From positions 62,001 through 126,000 of the forward strand of contig JAUWKS010000001.1 in NCBI GenBank assembly GCA_030614005.1: a stretch of DNA of 64,000 bases, given 5' to 3'. Below the pieces are notes generated by a model. The model worked only from the letters and a program-made list of their open reading frames with translations. It was not told where the DNA came from and searched no databases. Both the position numbers and the translations under genes were made by a program. Positions 10,401-19,327 of this stretch are shown in pieces. The stretch is from Candidatus Heimdallarchaeota archaeon. Lineage in GTDB: Archaea; Asgardarchaeota; Heimdallarchaeia; JABLTI01. Every line of letters starts with the position of its first letter. Positions within the stretch are counted from its first letter, which is position 1.

Positions 10401-13400
10401 TGAGCTTGCTTTTCAATTTCAACTGCTTTATTTATTGCCAAATGTCCACTTTCAATGAAACCTGCTTCTAATAAAAGAAAACCAGATGTGAGGTAAGTTT
10501 TAGCTGCTTCGTGAGCGCCCTCTAAATCATTCGCAATTTTTGCTGCTTGGTCAATTAATTCAATACAATTTTTTTCGTCACCTTTAGCAATAAAGTTCTG
10601 ACTCATAGAGATACAAAGGTTCTTCCCTTTTTCGGAATTTTTCGCTTTTCGATAGAAATCTACAGCAGTAATTATAAAATTCATTGTTAATTCAAATTCT
10701 TCTTTTGAGAACAGGTTTGCAGCAATTTCTGTAATAGTGTCTCCTAGTTGTGTCAATTGTTTTTCATCTTTTTCTAGAATGGTTAGAATTTGTTTAAAGG
10801 CATTATTAGTGGAATTATGCATTCCCGCTGCCATGAGTGTTTCTACTCTTTTCTGATGAATTTCCATTGCAAAGTCCAAATTTGTTGAAACACTGAAATT
10901 GAATACTTGTTCCCACAGGTTTTCTCCTTCCATTATTTTTCCTTTCTTTATTACTTCAATTGCTTTATCAACTAATGTACCTATGGCTTTCTTTTGTTCC
11001 TCTAAATTGCCTGTCTTTTGATAGACAGTAACTATTTGTCCAATAACAATGGAAGCATGGTCATAATCTTTCATTTTGAAGAGTAAATCACCAATTTCTT
11101 CTAAAATTTTCACTGCAGCAACACTTTCATTAGCGACCATAAGTGAATCAGATGCGAGAAGAACTAATTTTACTCCTTCAACAATATTATTCACTTTGAG
11201 CAGAGAATTGCAAGATTTCATATATACTTCAGAAGCATTTAGTGGTTGCCCAAGTCGCATATACACATTTGTAGCAAGATCAACCAATTCTAATCCAATT
11301 TCAAAAGTTCTCTCTAAAAGTAACTTACTTGCCATCTCAGAAAGTTCTTTCGCTAAACCAGGAGAAACTGTTGTTTCGTCTTCTTGTTCCAATATTTGTA
11401 CTACTTGGGTGAAAATTTTGATTGCTACTTTATAATCTTTAATTAATACAAACGCTCGTGCTTGTTGTATATAAATATCTACTTCTTCTTCGAGAAGTTT
11501 AGCCTCTTTACTAAGCTCAATAGCAATTTCAAAACAGCTTATAGCAAAATCTCTGTTTTCTGCTGGATTAGCAGTTAGAGACTTCACACCAATTTCAGTT
11601 GTTTTTTGTATGGAGGTTGCTAATTTCTCAATATTCTTTGAGCCAATATAGGATTTGTTGGCTAATGTAGCCTGTCTCAAAGCATCTTTCCACATGCTTC
11701 GGAGAATATTGACTTCTGCGAGTGAAAGAAACGCATCTCCTGATCGTTCAATATCTTTAATATCAATGAAAATTTGAGCACCAGTTTCTATCATTTCTAT
11801 GCCGGTCACAAAATTTTCAATTTCAATGAAAGCATTTCCTTGTGATAAAGCAGCTTCTCCTGCCTCACCTAATTTCCCAACCTGTCTGAGGATGTTAACT
11901 CCTTCGTTAATAAATTCAGCTGCTTCCACTTGCATTTTATTTTTATCACGTAAAGCTGCTCCTTGGACCACTATTAGTCGTCCTAATTTACTCATGTAAT
12001 CCTTCTCACCCTCGAGATTATTCTTTGCAAAATCATAAAATTCTTTTACACTGTATAAATCTTTCAAATCCAAAAATAGAGTTGTTGCATCAGTTAGAAT
12101 CAAGTCTTGAGCTTCGAGGTCTACTAGTGAGCTAAATTCCATTGCAGCAATGAAGAGATACTTTGCTGATAACCTATCATCTTTTTGAAGCTCCTTTGTT
12201 GCTACTTCAGAACAGAACTTGGCTATTTCAGAAACCGGTTTGTTCCTTCCTTGTGTTAAATACGACCCCACAGCCTTCCGTAGCTGTTCTACGCCTTCAT
12301 TAGCAAAAGAATATTCTATTAATAGTTTACCTGCTTTCGAAACATTGTCAGCGAATTCTTTGGGTGATTTTTCATTTGTCAAGATTTTAGAAACTTGGGT
12401 CAACAATTTCTTAACAAGATCAAGTTGCTGTTGTTTATAGTATAGTTGACTAATATCTATCATAATTGTTGCTGCAATAACAAATTCTTCTAATTTAGAA
12501 TATAGTTCTAATGAACAATCAATAAAGGACTTTGCTATCGTCAGGTCTTCATTGGTAGTAATCAGATTTTTACCTATTTTAGTTGCTTTTACAGCAAGCA
12601 ATTTGGACTCATGTGGATAAGAGATATCTAAAACTTTGAGTGCTTGAGAAAGTGTTTCAAAAGCTATAAGATAACGACCATTTTCCAGCGCATGGTCAGT
12701 AAATTCAGAGAGAATTTTTGATTCCGTGAGCAAATCTTTTTCATGAGCGCATTGTGCTGCATTAAATATTAGTAAACGAGAGTTTTCTTCATCACCTTTT
12801 ATCAGAAGGTTTTTAGCTGATATCACCAAAGGTGTAAGTGATGAAATAATTTGACCTTCCTGCTTGGCTGCTTTGAATAATTTTGCAGATTCTATTAAAT
12901 GAATGGATGCAGATTTGTAAATTTCTAATCGCAGAAGTGCCTCGCCAATAATTTTATGTGAATCTGCTGCGCCAATTTTATCATCTGCTTTAATCAATGC
13001 ATTAATAGCTTTACTTGAATAATCTTCTGCCTCGTTTATGTGATTTGTTTTGATAAGTTCTATTGCAATAGAAGTAAGATTTTTCCCAATTTGATCATGA
13101 GCACCTATGCCTTCCAATATTTCAGTTATGCTCTCAACGAATAGTAATGCATTCGATAAATCTTGCTTTTTAATTAATGTTGTAGCAATTTCAAAAATAG
13201 TGTTTGTAGCTTTGGAAAATTTCTTGGTATCTTCAGCAGAGAGATATGAATTGACTGATTTTAACATATTTTCTAATGTAAGTTTGAGCTTCCCTCTTTT
13301 GAACATTTCATCTGCTTTTTCAGACAATTTATCCCCAAGATAAACTAAATCAATTGCATCAATTTGATCTATCAGAGAATAAAATTCTAATCCAGTTTCA

Positions 13401-14398
13401 AACTTACCCTTTGCGTCAAGTAAACTTTTTGCTAGTTTGATTATTTCATCAGTTATTTTTGTTGCGGTTGAAATACTATTAATTTTGATATGAAGTTTTA
13501 TTGCCCGGTCAAAAGAAATGTGAGCTAAAGAATATTTCTTTTTCGAAAACATTCCAGATGCAGTTTCAGAATAAATATTCGCTATGTCGATAATTTTCTC
13601 ATTTGATCCAATAGCTAGTGCCTTGTCTACTGCTTTATCTAGTAAGGCTCCACCTGGATCAGATTCACTCAATAGTTCTTTAGCAGCATTAATCAATTTT
13701 TTAGAACCTTTTGAGGTTAGGACATTTCGACCATGTTGAATTAAGTCTTCTAAAGATTTGACTGCAAATTCATTGTAAACTGAGTTGGAAACACAATAAC
13801 TAACAATTGCTTCAATTAATTCAAGACCTTTTGCAAGAAAACCTGCTTCGAATAATTTTTTCTGAACTTCAAGTTCACCTGTAAGTTTTAAATCTACTTG
13901 ATTTATTTCTACTAAAATGTCAGAAGCTTTGACAAGATATCCTTCAGCTTTCTTCTTTTCCTCGTCTTTTTTATGAGCGATGTTGGTTATTGCAACAATT
14001 TGATAGGCTAATCCCAAATCCTTTTTAGCTTCTGCTGCATCTTGTCCTACTAGATCTAAAATCTCAACTTTTTGTTTGGAGCTTAAAATTAAATTATCAT
14101 ATTGTTTCTTATCTTTTGAAATTGCTATTAAATTATCAAGAGGAGTTAGAGCTTTTAGCAAAATAGGCTTTATTTCTTTAGTAACACCTATTTCACTTAG
14201 GGCAAAGCACAATTCAACTATCATAGAAGACAAAACGGCTTTTTCAGCATTGTCAATTGCTTTGATAAAAGCATTCTTTGCTTCATCTGAATTTCCTGAC
14301 TCTAGGAATTTCTGAGCTGCTTCGTAATAGGAATTGGCTGCGTTTTTATTTTTGCCTTTTTCTTCAAAGGTTTTTGCTTTTTCAATTAATTGAGACAT
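7481..14398 (-). CDS. giant TPR/SNAP-like alpha-solenoid protein with C-terminal winged-helix-like region
   Basis: A cytoplasmic protein of 2305 residues with no signal peptide or membrane helix. From residue 1 to about 2130 it is a continuous run of helical hairpins of TPR type. Typical phrases are NSYYEAAQKFLESGNSDEAK, CFEIAIELSKEAKLLEEEVD and ADYYLQ-like SNAP patterns; at about 40 residues per repeat this gives roughly 50 repeats. The last 150 residues change character. IKIIREYFYSEYELWGRI... followed by VDNLVKEFQIQPNDAASII resembles a winged helix, and a second short helical unit (MKIATKLEIPPDIIKEVL) follows. A TPR solenoid capped by winged helices is the architecture of PCI-type subunits, but I cannot show homology. 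It lies downstream of the propeller/longin gene (129-base gap) with its own likely promoter, and is probably the partner scaffold. Confidence 0.85.
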   Translation of the reverse strand: MSQLIEKAKTFEEKGKNKNAANSYYEAAQKFLESGNSDEAKNAFIKAIDNAEKAVLSSMIVELCFALSEIGVTKEIKPILLKALTPLDNLIAISKDKKQYDNLILSSKQKVEILDLVGQDAAEAKKDLGLAYQIVAITNIAHKKDEEKKKAEGYLVKASDILVEINQVDLKLTGELEVQKKLFEAGFLAKGLELIEAIVSYCVSNSVYNEFAVKSLEDLIQHGRNVLTSKGSKKLINAAKELLSESDPGGALLDKAVDKALAIGSNEKIIDIANIYSETASGMFSKKKYSLAHISFDRAIKLHIKINSISTATKITDEIIKLAKSLLDAKGKFETGLEFYSLIDQIDAIDLVYLGDKLSEKADEMFKRGKLKLTLENMLKSVNSYLSAEDTKKFSKATNTIFEIATTLIKKQDLSNALLFVESITEILEGIGAHDQIGKNLTSIAIELIKTNHINEAEDYSSKAINALIKADDKIGAADSHKIIGEALLRLEIYKSASIHLIESAKLFKAAKQEGQIISSLTPLVISAKNLLIKGDEENSRLLIFNAAQCAHEKDLLTESKILSEFTDHALENGRYLIAFETLSQALKVLDISYPHESKLLAVKATKIGKNLITTNEDLTIAKSFIDCSLELYSKLEEFVIAATIMIDISQLYYKQQQLDLVKKLLTQVSKILTNEKSPKEFADNVSKAGKLLIEYSFANEGVEQLRKAVGSYLTQGRNKPVSEIAKFCSEVATKELQKDDRLSAKYLFIAAMEFSSLVDLEAQDLILTDATTLFLDLKDLYSVKEFYDFAKNNLEGEKDYMSKLGRLIVVQGAALRDKNKMQVEAAEFINEGVNILRQVGKLGEAGEAALSQGNAFIEIENFVTGIEMIETGAQIFIDIKDIERSGDAFLSLAEVNILRSMWKDALRQATLANKSYIGSKNIEKLATSIQKTTEIGVKSLTANPAENRDFAISCFEIAIELSKEAKLLEEEVDIYIQQARAFVLIKDYKVAIKIFTQVVQILEQEDETTVSPGLAKELSEMASKLLLERTFEIGLELVDLATNVYMRLGQPLNASEVYMKSCNSLLKVNNIVEGVKLVLLASDSLMVANESVAAVKILEEIGDLLFKMKDYDHASIVIGQIVTVYQKTGNLEEQKKAIGTLVDKAIEVIKKGKIMEGENLWEQVFNFSVSTNLDFAMEIHQKRVETLMAAGMHNSTNNAFKQILTILEKDEKQLTQLGDTITEIAANLFSKEEFELTMNFIITAVDFYRKAKNSEKGKNLCISMSQNFIAKGDEKNCIELIDQAAKIANDLEGAHEAAKTYLTSGFLLLEAGFIESGHLAINKAVEIEKQAQNIVGCIELGEIAYKKGAETTNSNTSLAIEIYIMAVRLFESAKAFTRAGDICSIVSAMSYSAGKIEASIKYTESAVDYYLQDNNPDSATVTTKQSIETARKLMEQNELTKAVHILERGRILVERIGQFDLLASIITIYLNASRKNLPNRKSSIGIFFLNRAFDLAKSSPNPEENTKIINLSLILALETIRNKHSLAGAKVLELITNNPIATELMQEKVADTYIEALKATIVAEWNMIGKVIREGLQFFKKTNNPDKITQLVSILIKRAKADIVTNNSPLGYFYLDFAVKIAIEEQIPELFLQIGDECFEQISKFSPETPLDVSYRMLGYSYQMFLENNSIEYIEKVGFEFAKLGSKDLINNFHSIRGYEALLTARDISIRTQSDLLMETATLALLDFAKQLFTENPRTALSTLEDIIDGLEAFEVPNSNKAMVAYEKIGIYIETLTSLGEKLTKSDHNYSIGKKIVEQLFRILALSRNEAHLEKVLTDVEKNEQKYLRKGNKDASFKLRHVGVTLIDLANRNKAIHYAESVFKIANELFQKKKYHESMAFAEAAVKLNSELGIEAELRNIGMFALNSGDKVIRDGKIQEAMSFYEIAVEAFDQAKDEESSSRLISTIFQTREWDADVTIAYKCYQIAADSAIRRKTYPKAQDIATKCFNRGIAFIDQPRFPPNLTFKFITLAGKTLEDIGAVKEAANAYDNALLKYIRIVTTKKNIEPIITELLTKIAVNRMASCDMDSLETIFLRVMELTELKKSKFLKSIAKTLTLINKSDVDEAWNVIAALPYVSHGRIRRIMNSIRNRIVYDLKLKGLFDRTIFSTTDRSLPLSDYLIQSLINRRKISGHLINKDAFISQQKIKIIREYFYSEYELWGRIEVDNLVKEFQIQPNDAASIIRREFKSSFYMSVLNNTQTIFFSIERLKAEISLIAKKERKKDPMFDPMKIATKLEIPPDIIKEVLREISCEEVVEKALES

Positions 14399-14440
14399 AA
14401 TATTATCCCCAAACTAGAGATTAGATAGCATTAACATTTC

Positions 14441-14450
14441 AATATAAATA
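14441..14450 (-). promoter_or_regulatory. TATA box of the giant TPR gene
   Basis: On the minus strand TATTTATATT lies 43-52 bases upstream of the ATG, giving a predicted leader of about 20 bases. The TPR gene could therefore be transcribed independently of the gene before it. Confidence 0.5.
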
Positions 14451-14527
14451 GAGCTTAACTATTTTTAAACTATAGTTATTAGGAATAGTAGAAATGACTG
14501 ATAAACATTTAGGAGTAGAACAATTAA

Positions 14528-16708
14528 TTAAAATGATGTTTCAGGGGGAGGAGGTAATGGTGTCAACATTCCATTTTCAAGATATTTGATTAATACTTTC
14601 AAGACATCTTCTTTTGGGATATTTATTTGTCCTTGTTGATAAATAACATCAATAAGTTCTGTAACATAAAATACTTCATCATCGGTAGTCTTCAAGAAGT
14701 CAGTATAAGCTTTTGCAATCATTTTCTCGTGTTGTGAAACTGCAGTAAGTCTCATTCTTTTTACATCTATTTTCAATGGATAGAGATACTCTATTCGAAG
14801 ATGCTTTTCCAAAATATCAGTTGAACCTGAAAAAATAGAGATGAAACCATTGAATGTTTCCAATTCATCAGCATACTTTTTCTCAAATTCCTTCATAAAA
14901 ATGGTGATTCTTTGCTTCAGTGCTGGACCTAATTTTTCACCTACTAGCAGAGCAGCTTTAGATTTATGACCTTCATATATTATAATCCAAAATCCTTCTC
15001 TACCAATTTCACTGAACACACCATATCTTTTTTCAGTTTCTCCAGCCATTTCTTCAGTAAATGTTCCTACCGCACTTAAGAAACCACTTGTTAAAGAAAC
15101 ATCGATTTCTTTACCAAAACTTTGACTAAAGAGTGGGACTCCAGAATATGAATGAATGAGAATTACGTGTTTTATTTTTAAAATGTCATTGAAAAATTCT
15201 GCTCCAGCATCTAAATCAGTTTCAAGATCTAAGGGAATAAAATACTCCTCTTCTGTTTCCTCGTAAACTTCTTTTTCTTCTTGCCATTCAAGCTCTTGTG
15301 AATCTCCGAGTCCTGCTAATGAATTGCCAACTTTTGATTTAATTTTTTCAATATCAGTCTGCTGTTCTTGGCTTGTCATTCCAGGTTGAGCGGCATATGG
15401 TTGATATGAAGCAGCATCATATGGAGTTCCAATAGGCTCATATGGACTGCCATGAGTTTGTGGTTGAATTGTCTTTTTCGGTTTTGGTTTTGGTTTTGTT
15501 TTTTGTTTATTAACAGGAGCAATATACTGTCTACAGCTATAGCAATAATATCGTCGATATTGTTCTATAAATCGCACTTGGGATTGACAATTTGGACAAT
15601 AGGCATCACTTGTATCAGGTTGCTGAGATTCTCCAGAGGGTTGACCAACCATTTTTTGTCTTGCTAGTTCATTTCCACCATATGGAATGAGATCAGCATT
15701 TGGTTTTTCTTTACCCTTATCTCTAACCATATTGAATGCAATTATCCTTCTTTTATCTATAGAGAAAACCAAATCATTCATCCGGTTTCCATTTAAATCG
15801 CCTACTTTTAGATCCGAGATATTACCGTATCCGTCATAACTCTCGATTGTATTTGAACGCAAGATGTGAAACATTCCTTTGGAAGTTCCAACAACAATCT
15901 CTAATTGTCGATCATTGTCAACATCGGAAACTGTTCCGCTAGTAATTATTCCTTCAAAATTGTGGACAGACATTAAGCTACTTCGTTTGAAAATGCTTAA
16001 TCTTCCTGAATATTCCCCAACCATCACTTCAGTTATACCATCTCGGTCAAAATCACCGGCAAAGCAAAAGCTTGGTTCAGTTTCGACTCGAAATTCACCT
16101 ACTAAATCAAATTTCTGAAGTTGAGGTCGAAATTCAATTTCTTTAAATATTCCATCTTTAGCTGCAGCAATAAAACCAACTTGTCCGTTGCCATTGAAAT
16201 CACCTGTCACCATTTGAGTGACCTCAGTGGAGAAAATTCTGCCAAGAGAGAATCCTCTAATTTGATTCCACCTTTGCTTTTTTCCTGGGATTCTTTCAAC
16301 CATTACAACTTCGCCGTTTTGACATCCAACAACTATTTCAGAAAGTTTATTTCCATTTAAATCTCCAGGAGCAGAGCTCATAATACCTGAAGGTAAGCGG
16401 ATGCCATCTTTGATATCTTTAGTAAAGAATGGTTTTCCATTTCGAGCATTTATTCGGATTACGCCCTTATAATCTCCAGTTACAAGTTCAAAACTACGAT
16501 CTAAACTTGTTTGTGCCATACAAATTGCATTGACTTTTTCATTTATTCTAACAATATTGTTAGATAATTGCTTGGGATGGATAACGCTAATATCTGTCCC
16601 ATTTTTCACTATTCGTGCAACAAGTATTTCAGAAATACCATCTGCATTAAAATCATGTGTAATTAGTGAATGGAAATTTTCTGTTACTAATTCAAGTGTC
16701 TGTTGCAC
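14528..16708 (-). CDS. beta-propeller / zinc ribbon / longin-like / winged-helix protein
   Basis: A 726-residue protein without signal peptide. Residues 1-330 form one seven-bladed FG-GAP/VCBS-type propeller: Asp-rich loops DFNADG (19), DLNGNK (116), DFNGNG (170), DFDRDG (219), DVDNDR (262), DLNGNR (304) and a weaker blade near 72. A zinc ribbon follows (Cys371, Cys374, Cys389, Cys392), then a Pro/Gln-rich linker (400-450) and an acidic stretch. Residues about 510-615 read as strand-strand-helix-three strands-helix (ILIHSYSGVPLFSQSFG, then a helix, then GFWIIIYEG), the order of longin/AP-sigma domains. The tail (660-720) resembles a winged helix. A cytoplasmic propeller with a longin module next to a giant solenoid recalls coat, BBSome or KICSTOR-type assemblies. 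That comparison is by architecture only. Fold assignments beyond the propeller and zinc ribbon are inference. Confidence 0.8.
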   Translation of the reverse strand: MQQTLELVTENFHSLITHDFNADGISEILVARIVKNGTDISVIHPKQLSNNIVRINEKVNAICMAQTSLDRSFELVTGDYKGVIRINARNGKPFFTKDIKDGIRLPSGIMSSAPGDLNGNKLSEIVVGCQNGEVVMVERIPGKKQRWNQIRGFSLGRIFSTEVTQMVTGDFNGNGQVGFIAAAKDGIFKEIEFRPQLQKFDLVGEFRVETEPSFCFAGDFDRDGITEVMVGEYSGRLSIFKRSSLMSVHNFEGIITSGTVSDVDNDRQLEIVVGTSKGMFHILRSNTIESYDGYGNISDLKVGDLNGNRMNDLVFSIDKRRIIAFNMVRDKGKEKPNADLIPYGGNELARQKMVGQPSGESQQPDTSDAYCPNCQSQVRFIEQYRRYYCYSCRQYIAPVNKQKTKPKPKPKKTIQPQTHGSPYEPIGTPYDAASYQPYAAQPGMTSQEQQTDIEKIKSKVGNSLAGLGDSQELEWQEEKEVYEETEEEYFIPLDLETDLDAGAEFFNDILKIKHVILIHSYSGVPLFSQSFGKEIDVSLTSGFLSAVGTFTEEMAGETEKRYGVFSEIGREGFWIIIYEGHKSKAALLVGEKLGPALKQRITIFMKEFEKKYADELETFNGFISIFSGSTDILEKHLRIEYLYPLKIDVKRMRLTAVSQHEKMIAKAYTDFLKTTDDEVFYVTELIDVIYQQGQINIPKEDVLKVLIKYLENGMLTPLPPPPETSF

Positions 16709-16788
16709 AATATCCTACGACCGATTTTTTTTACTCAATTTGCAAAGCATTAAAAGCTGATTCGCTCTACTGTAAATGCAGACTTATT

Positions 16789-16797
16789 CTATAAATT
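16789..16797 (-). promoter_or_regulatory. TATA-like box of the propeller/longin gene
   Basis: Minus-strand ATTTATAGA lies about 80 bases upstream of the ATG in the 259-base divergent intergenic region. The rest of that region is AT-rich with no ORF or RNA that I can see; it must also hold the promoter of the rightward redox cluster. Confidence 0.35.
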
Positions 16798-16967
16798 CCT
16801 TTTGATTTGTAACTTTTTATCTAAAAAAATTCTTCCAAAAATAAATATCAATTTATTTTATTTAATATGATTTTAGTCATCAAAACCCTTAGAAAATAAC
16901 AAATAATTTTATTAAAAGAGTAAGAAATCTGTACTATTAATAACAACAAATAAGGGAAGTAATTGAT

Positions 16968-17615
16968 ATGCCAGTTATGTTAGATGAAAGTGTAAAACAA
17001 CAAGTAAGCCAACGATTTACAGATATGAAAGAGTCTGTAACAATCAGAGTCTTCTCAACGAAAGATCATTGTTTATTATGCAATGAAATGCTTGATTTAG
17101 TTGAGCAAGTAGGAAAACTCTCTGATAAAATTACAATCAAACATTGCGATTGTAATGAAAATGATCCAGAAATGAAAAAGTACGGGATTACAGATCATCC
17201 AGCTTTAGCTATCGAAGGTGACGAAGATTATGGAATAAGATTCTATGGTGTACCTGCTGGAAAAGAATTCACAACACTAATAGAATCAATTATGTTAGTT
17301 TCATCAAAAGATCCAATACTAGCACCTGAAATCAAAGAGATGCTTAAGAAATTGCAAAAAGATGTTAATCTAAAAGTGTTTGTAACCTTACAATGTCCCT
17401 ACTGCCCAGCAATGGTTTTGAGGGCACACAAATTAGCACTAGCTAGCGATAAAGTTTCTGCTGAAATGATTGAAGCTTCACAATTTGCTGAGCTAGCATC
17501 AAAATTCGATATCTTTGGCGTGCCAAATACCATAATCAATAATGGAAAAGGCTCTGTTGAAGGATTAGTAACTGAAGATGTTTTAGTAAAAGCAATCTTT
17601 CAAGCATTAGAATAA
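16968..17615 (+). CDS. tandem thioredoxin-fold protein disulfide oxidoreductase
   Basis: 215 residues with two thioredoxin-like folds. The first has Cys35-Leu-Leu-Cys38 and a cis-proline region at DHPALAI (Pro79). The second has Cys143-Pro-Tyr-Cys146 and cis-Pro186 (GVPNTI). This matches archaeal PDO/glutaredoxin-like proteins, which reduce disulfides and can pass electrons from a thioredoxin reductase to peroxidases. CPYC is the usual active site, whereas CLLC is unusual and may be tuned or structural. It is the first gene of a redox cluster and ends one base before the flavodiiron gene, so it probably belongs to the oxygen-defence operon. Confidence 0.88.
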   Translation: MPVMLDESVKQQVSQRFTDMKESVTIRVFSTKDHCLLCNEMLDLVEQVGKLSDKITIKHCDCNENDPEMKKYGITDHPALAIEGDEDYGIRFYGVPAGKEFTTLIESIMLVSSKDPILAPEIKEMLKKLQKDVNLKVFVTLQCPYCPAMVLRAHKLALASDKVSAEMIEASQFAELASKFDIFGVPNTIINNGKGSVEGLVTEDVLVKAIFQALE

Positions 17616-17616
17616 G

Positions 17617-18813
17617 ATGGTGAAAACAATGACAATGCCAAAAATAAAACCAAATATCTACTACGTAGGTGTAAAGCATTATGATAGACGTATGTTTGAT
17701 GATTTAATCCCCTTACCGGATGGAACAACTTACAATGCCTATCTAGTTGTTGGGAGCGAAAAAACAGCATTAATTGATGCTGTCGATGGAGCTAAGTTAT
17801 ATGCTTTGATAGAAAACCTTGCGAAAGCAAAAGTCAAAACTATCGACTACTTGGTCTCAAATCATACAGAACAAGACCATTCAGAAGCTCTAGTACAATT
17901 GATTGATATCTATCCAAAAGCAATGATAGTAACCAATGCAAAAGGAAAAGAGAACTTAATGGTTCATTTACATCTTCCTGAAGATAGATTCATTGTAAAG
18001 GATGATGGTGAAACACTTTCCCTGGGAGACAAAACATTACAATTTTTCAATATTCCTTGGGTTCATTGGCCTGAAACAATGATGACCCTAGCTCAAGAAG
18101 ATAAAATTATCTTTACTTGTGATTTATTTGGCACACATCTAGCACAAAGCGAAACTTTTGTCGTTGATGAGGCAAAGACATTTTCTTCCGCTAAAAGATA
18201 CTATGCAGAAATAATGATGCCTTTCCGAAAGCTCATTGTAAAACATATCAAAAAGATAGAAGAAATCGATTTCGATATGATTGCTCCAAGTCATGGCCCA
18301 GTACATCAAAACCCTGATTTCATCATCAACGCATACAAAGATTGGATTTCAGACGATGTTAAAAATGAGGTTGTAATTCCTTACGTTTCAATGCATCATT
18401 CCGTTAAAGAAATGGTTGAGTATTTAACAGAAGCATTAATTGAAAGAGGTATCGTCGTCAAACCATTCAATTTAACTGTTACGGATATTGGAGAATTAGC
18501 AATGGCTTTAGTTGATACTGCAACAATAATTATTGGTACTCCAGCTGTTCTAACAGCCGCACATCCCTCAGCTGTTTATGCAACTTATTTAGCAAACGCT
18601 CTTCGACCAAAAGCTAAATTTGCAACGGTTATTGGTTCTTTTGGTTGGAAATCCCAAATGGTAGAACAAATAGTAGGTATGCTAACTAGAATAAAACCTG
18701 AAGTGCTGGAACCTGTAGTAGTTAAAGGGAAAATGAGAGATGAAGGCAGAAAGGCATTAGATAAGCTTGCTGATACTATTTTAGCTAAGCATAGAGAATT
18801 AAAATTACTATAA
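17617..18813 (+). CDS. fprA: flavodiiron protein (A-type flavoprotein, O2/NO reductase)
   Basis: A metallo-beta-lactamase-like diiron domain followed by a flavodoxin domain (about residues 255-398). All canonical metal ligands are present: His83, Glu85, Asp87 and His88 (HTEQDH), His150 (VHWPET), Asp169 (CDLFG) and His230 (SHGPVH). The FMN-binding loop is VSMHHS. These enzymes reduce O2 to water (or NO to N2O) in anaerobes. Length is typical for the family without C-terminal extensions. It starts one base after the thioredoxin-fold gene's stop and is followed by a hairpin terminator. The neighbouring superoxide reductase and rubrerythrin support an oxidative-stress role. Confidence 0.95.
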   Translation: MVKTMTMPKIKPNIYYVGVKHYDRRMFDDLIPLPDGTTYNAYLVVGSEKTALIDAVDGAKLYALIENLAKAKVKTIDYLVSNHTEQDHSEALVQLIDIYPKAMIVTNAKGKENLMVHLHLPEDRFIVKDDGETLSLGDKTLQFFNIPWVHWPETMMTLAQEDKIIFTCDLFGTHLAQSETFVVDEAKTFSSAKRYYAEIMMPFRKLIVKHIKKIEEIDFDMIAPSHGPVHQNPDFIINAYKDWISDDVKNEVVIPYVSMHHSVKEMVEYLTEALIERGIVVKPFNLTVTDIGELAMALVDTATIIIGTPAVLTAAHPSAVYATYLANALRPKAKFATVIGSFGWKSQMVEQIVGMLTRIKPEVLEPVVVKGKMRDEGRKALDKLADTILAKHRELKLL

Positions 18814-18821
18814 TTTGATTA

Positions 18822-18852
18822 ATTGGGATTTTTTTCCCAATAATTTTTTTTA
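18822..18852 (+). terminator. hairpin plus T-run after the flavodiiron gene
   Basis: ATTGGG / CCCAAT (18822-18827 and 18836-18841) enclose an AT loop and are followed by a run of eight T. It may end the first transcript of the redox cluster, with a separate transcript for the superoxide reductase. Confidence 0.55.
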
Positions 18853-18923
18853 TATTTAAAGTTGCCACTTTATTTTTTTAAGGGAAAATTATTAAGAGCA
18901 AGCAAATGGTACTAGTATTAATC

Positions 18924-18930
18924 GGTGATC
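18924..18930 (+). promoter_or_regulatory. Shine-Dalgarno GGTGATC deciding the superoxide reductase start
   Basis: GGTGATC is complementary to the 3' end of archaeal 16S rRNA and lies at ideal distance from ATG 18936. It excludes the longer reading from 18906. Confidence 0.7.
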
Positions 18931-18935
18931 TCGTT

Positions 18936-19316
18936 ATGGTTGAAAATTTACAAATTTACAAATGCGAGAAATGCGGTAATATTGTTGAAGTAGTTCATGG
19001 TGGACCCGGAGCATTAGTTTGCTGTGGAGAACCTATGAAACATATGGAAGAACAAACCGCAGACTGGAAAAATGAAAAACACGTTCCAGTTATTAAAGAG
19101 AAGGAAGATGGTTTCATAAAAGTCGTTGTTGGAAGCACTCTTCACCCAATGGAAGAAGATCACTACATTGAGTGGATAGAGGTTATCAAAGATGGCAAAG
19201 CTTATAGAAAATTCTTGAAACCAGGTGATGACCCAAAAGCCAAATTCAAAATTAAAGCTGAAGGCGTCATAGCTCGAGAATACTGCAATAAACACGGTCT
19301 TTGGACTACAAAATGA
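18936..19316 (+). CDS. dfx: desulfoferrodoxin (superoxide reductase)
   Basis: A 126-residue two-iron superoxide reductase. The N-terminal desulforedoxin site is Cys10, Cys13, Cys29, Cys30 (CEKC...CC). The catalytic Fe(His)4(Cys) site is His49, His70, His76, Cys117, His120, with the usual Glu-Lys pair before His49. It reduces superoxide to peroxide without making O2. An upstream in-frame ATG at 18906 exists, but GGTGATC at 18924-18930 is an ideal archaeal Shine-Dalgarno six bases before ATG 18936, which fixes the start. Rubrerythrin follows after 11 bases, so the peroxide product has a reductase made from the same transcript. Confidence 0.95.
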   Translation: MVENLQIYKCEKCGNIVEVVHGGPGALVCCGEPMKHMEEQTADWKNEKHVPVIKEKEDGFIKVVVGSTLHPMEEDHYIEWIEVIKDGKAYRKFLKPGDDPKAKFKIKAEGVIAREYCNKHGLWTTK

Positions 19317-19327
19317 GTTGAAAAAAA

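Noticed and set aside
11076..11435. 119-codon plus-strand frame inside the giant TPR gene
   Set aside because: Antisense shadow of a long helical-repeat gene.
18906..18935. Longer start for the superoxide reductase
   Set aside because: GGTGATC at ideal distance from ATG 18936 overrides it.
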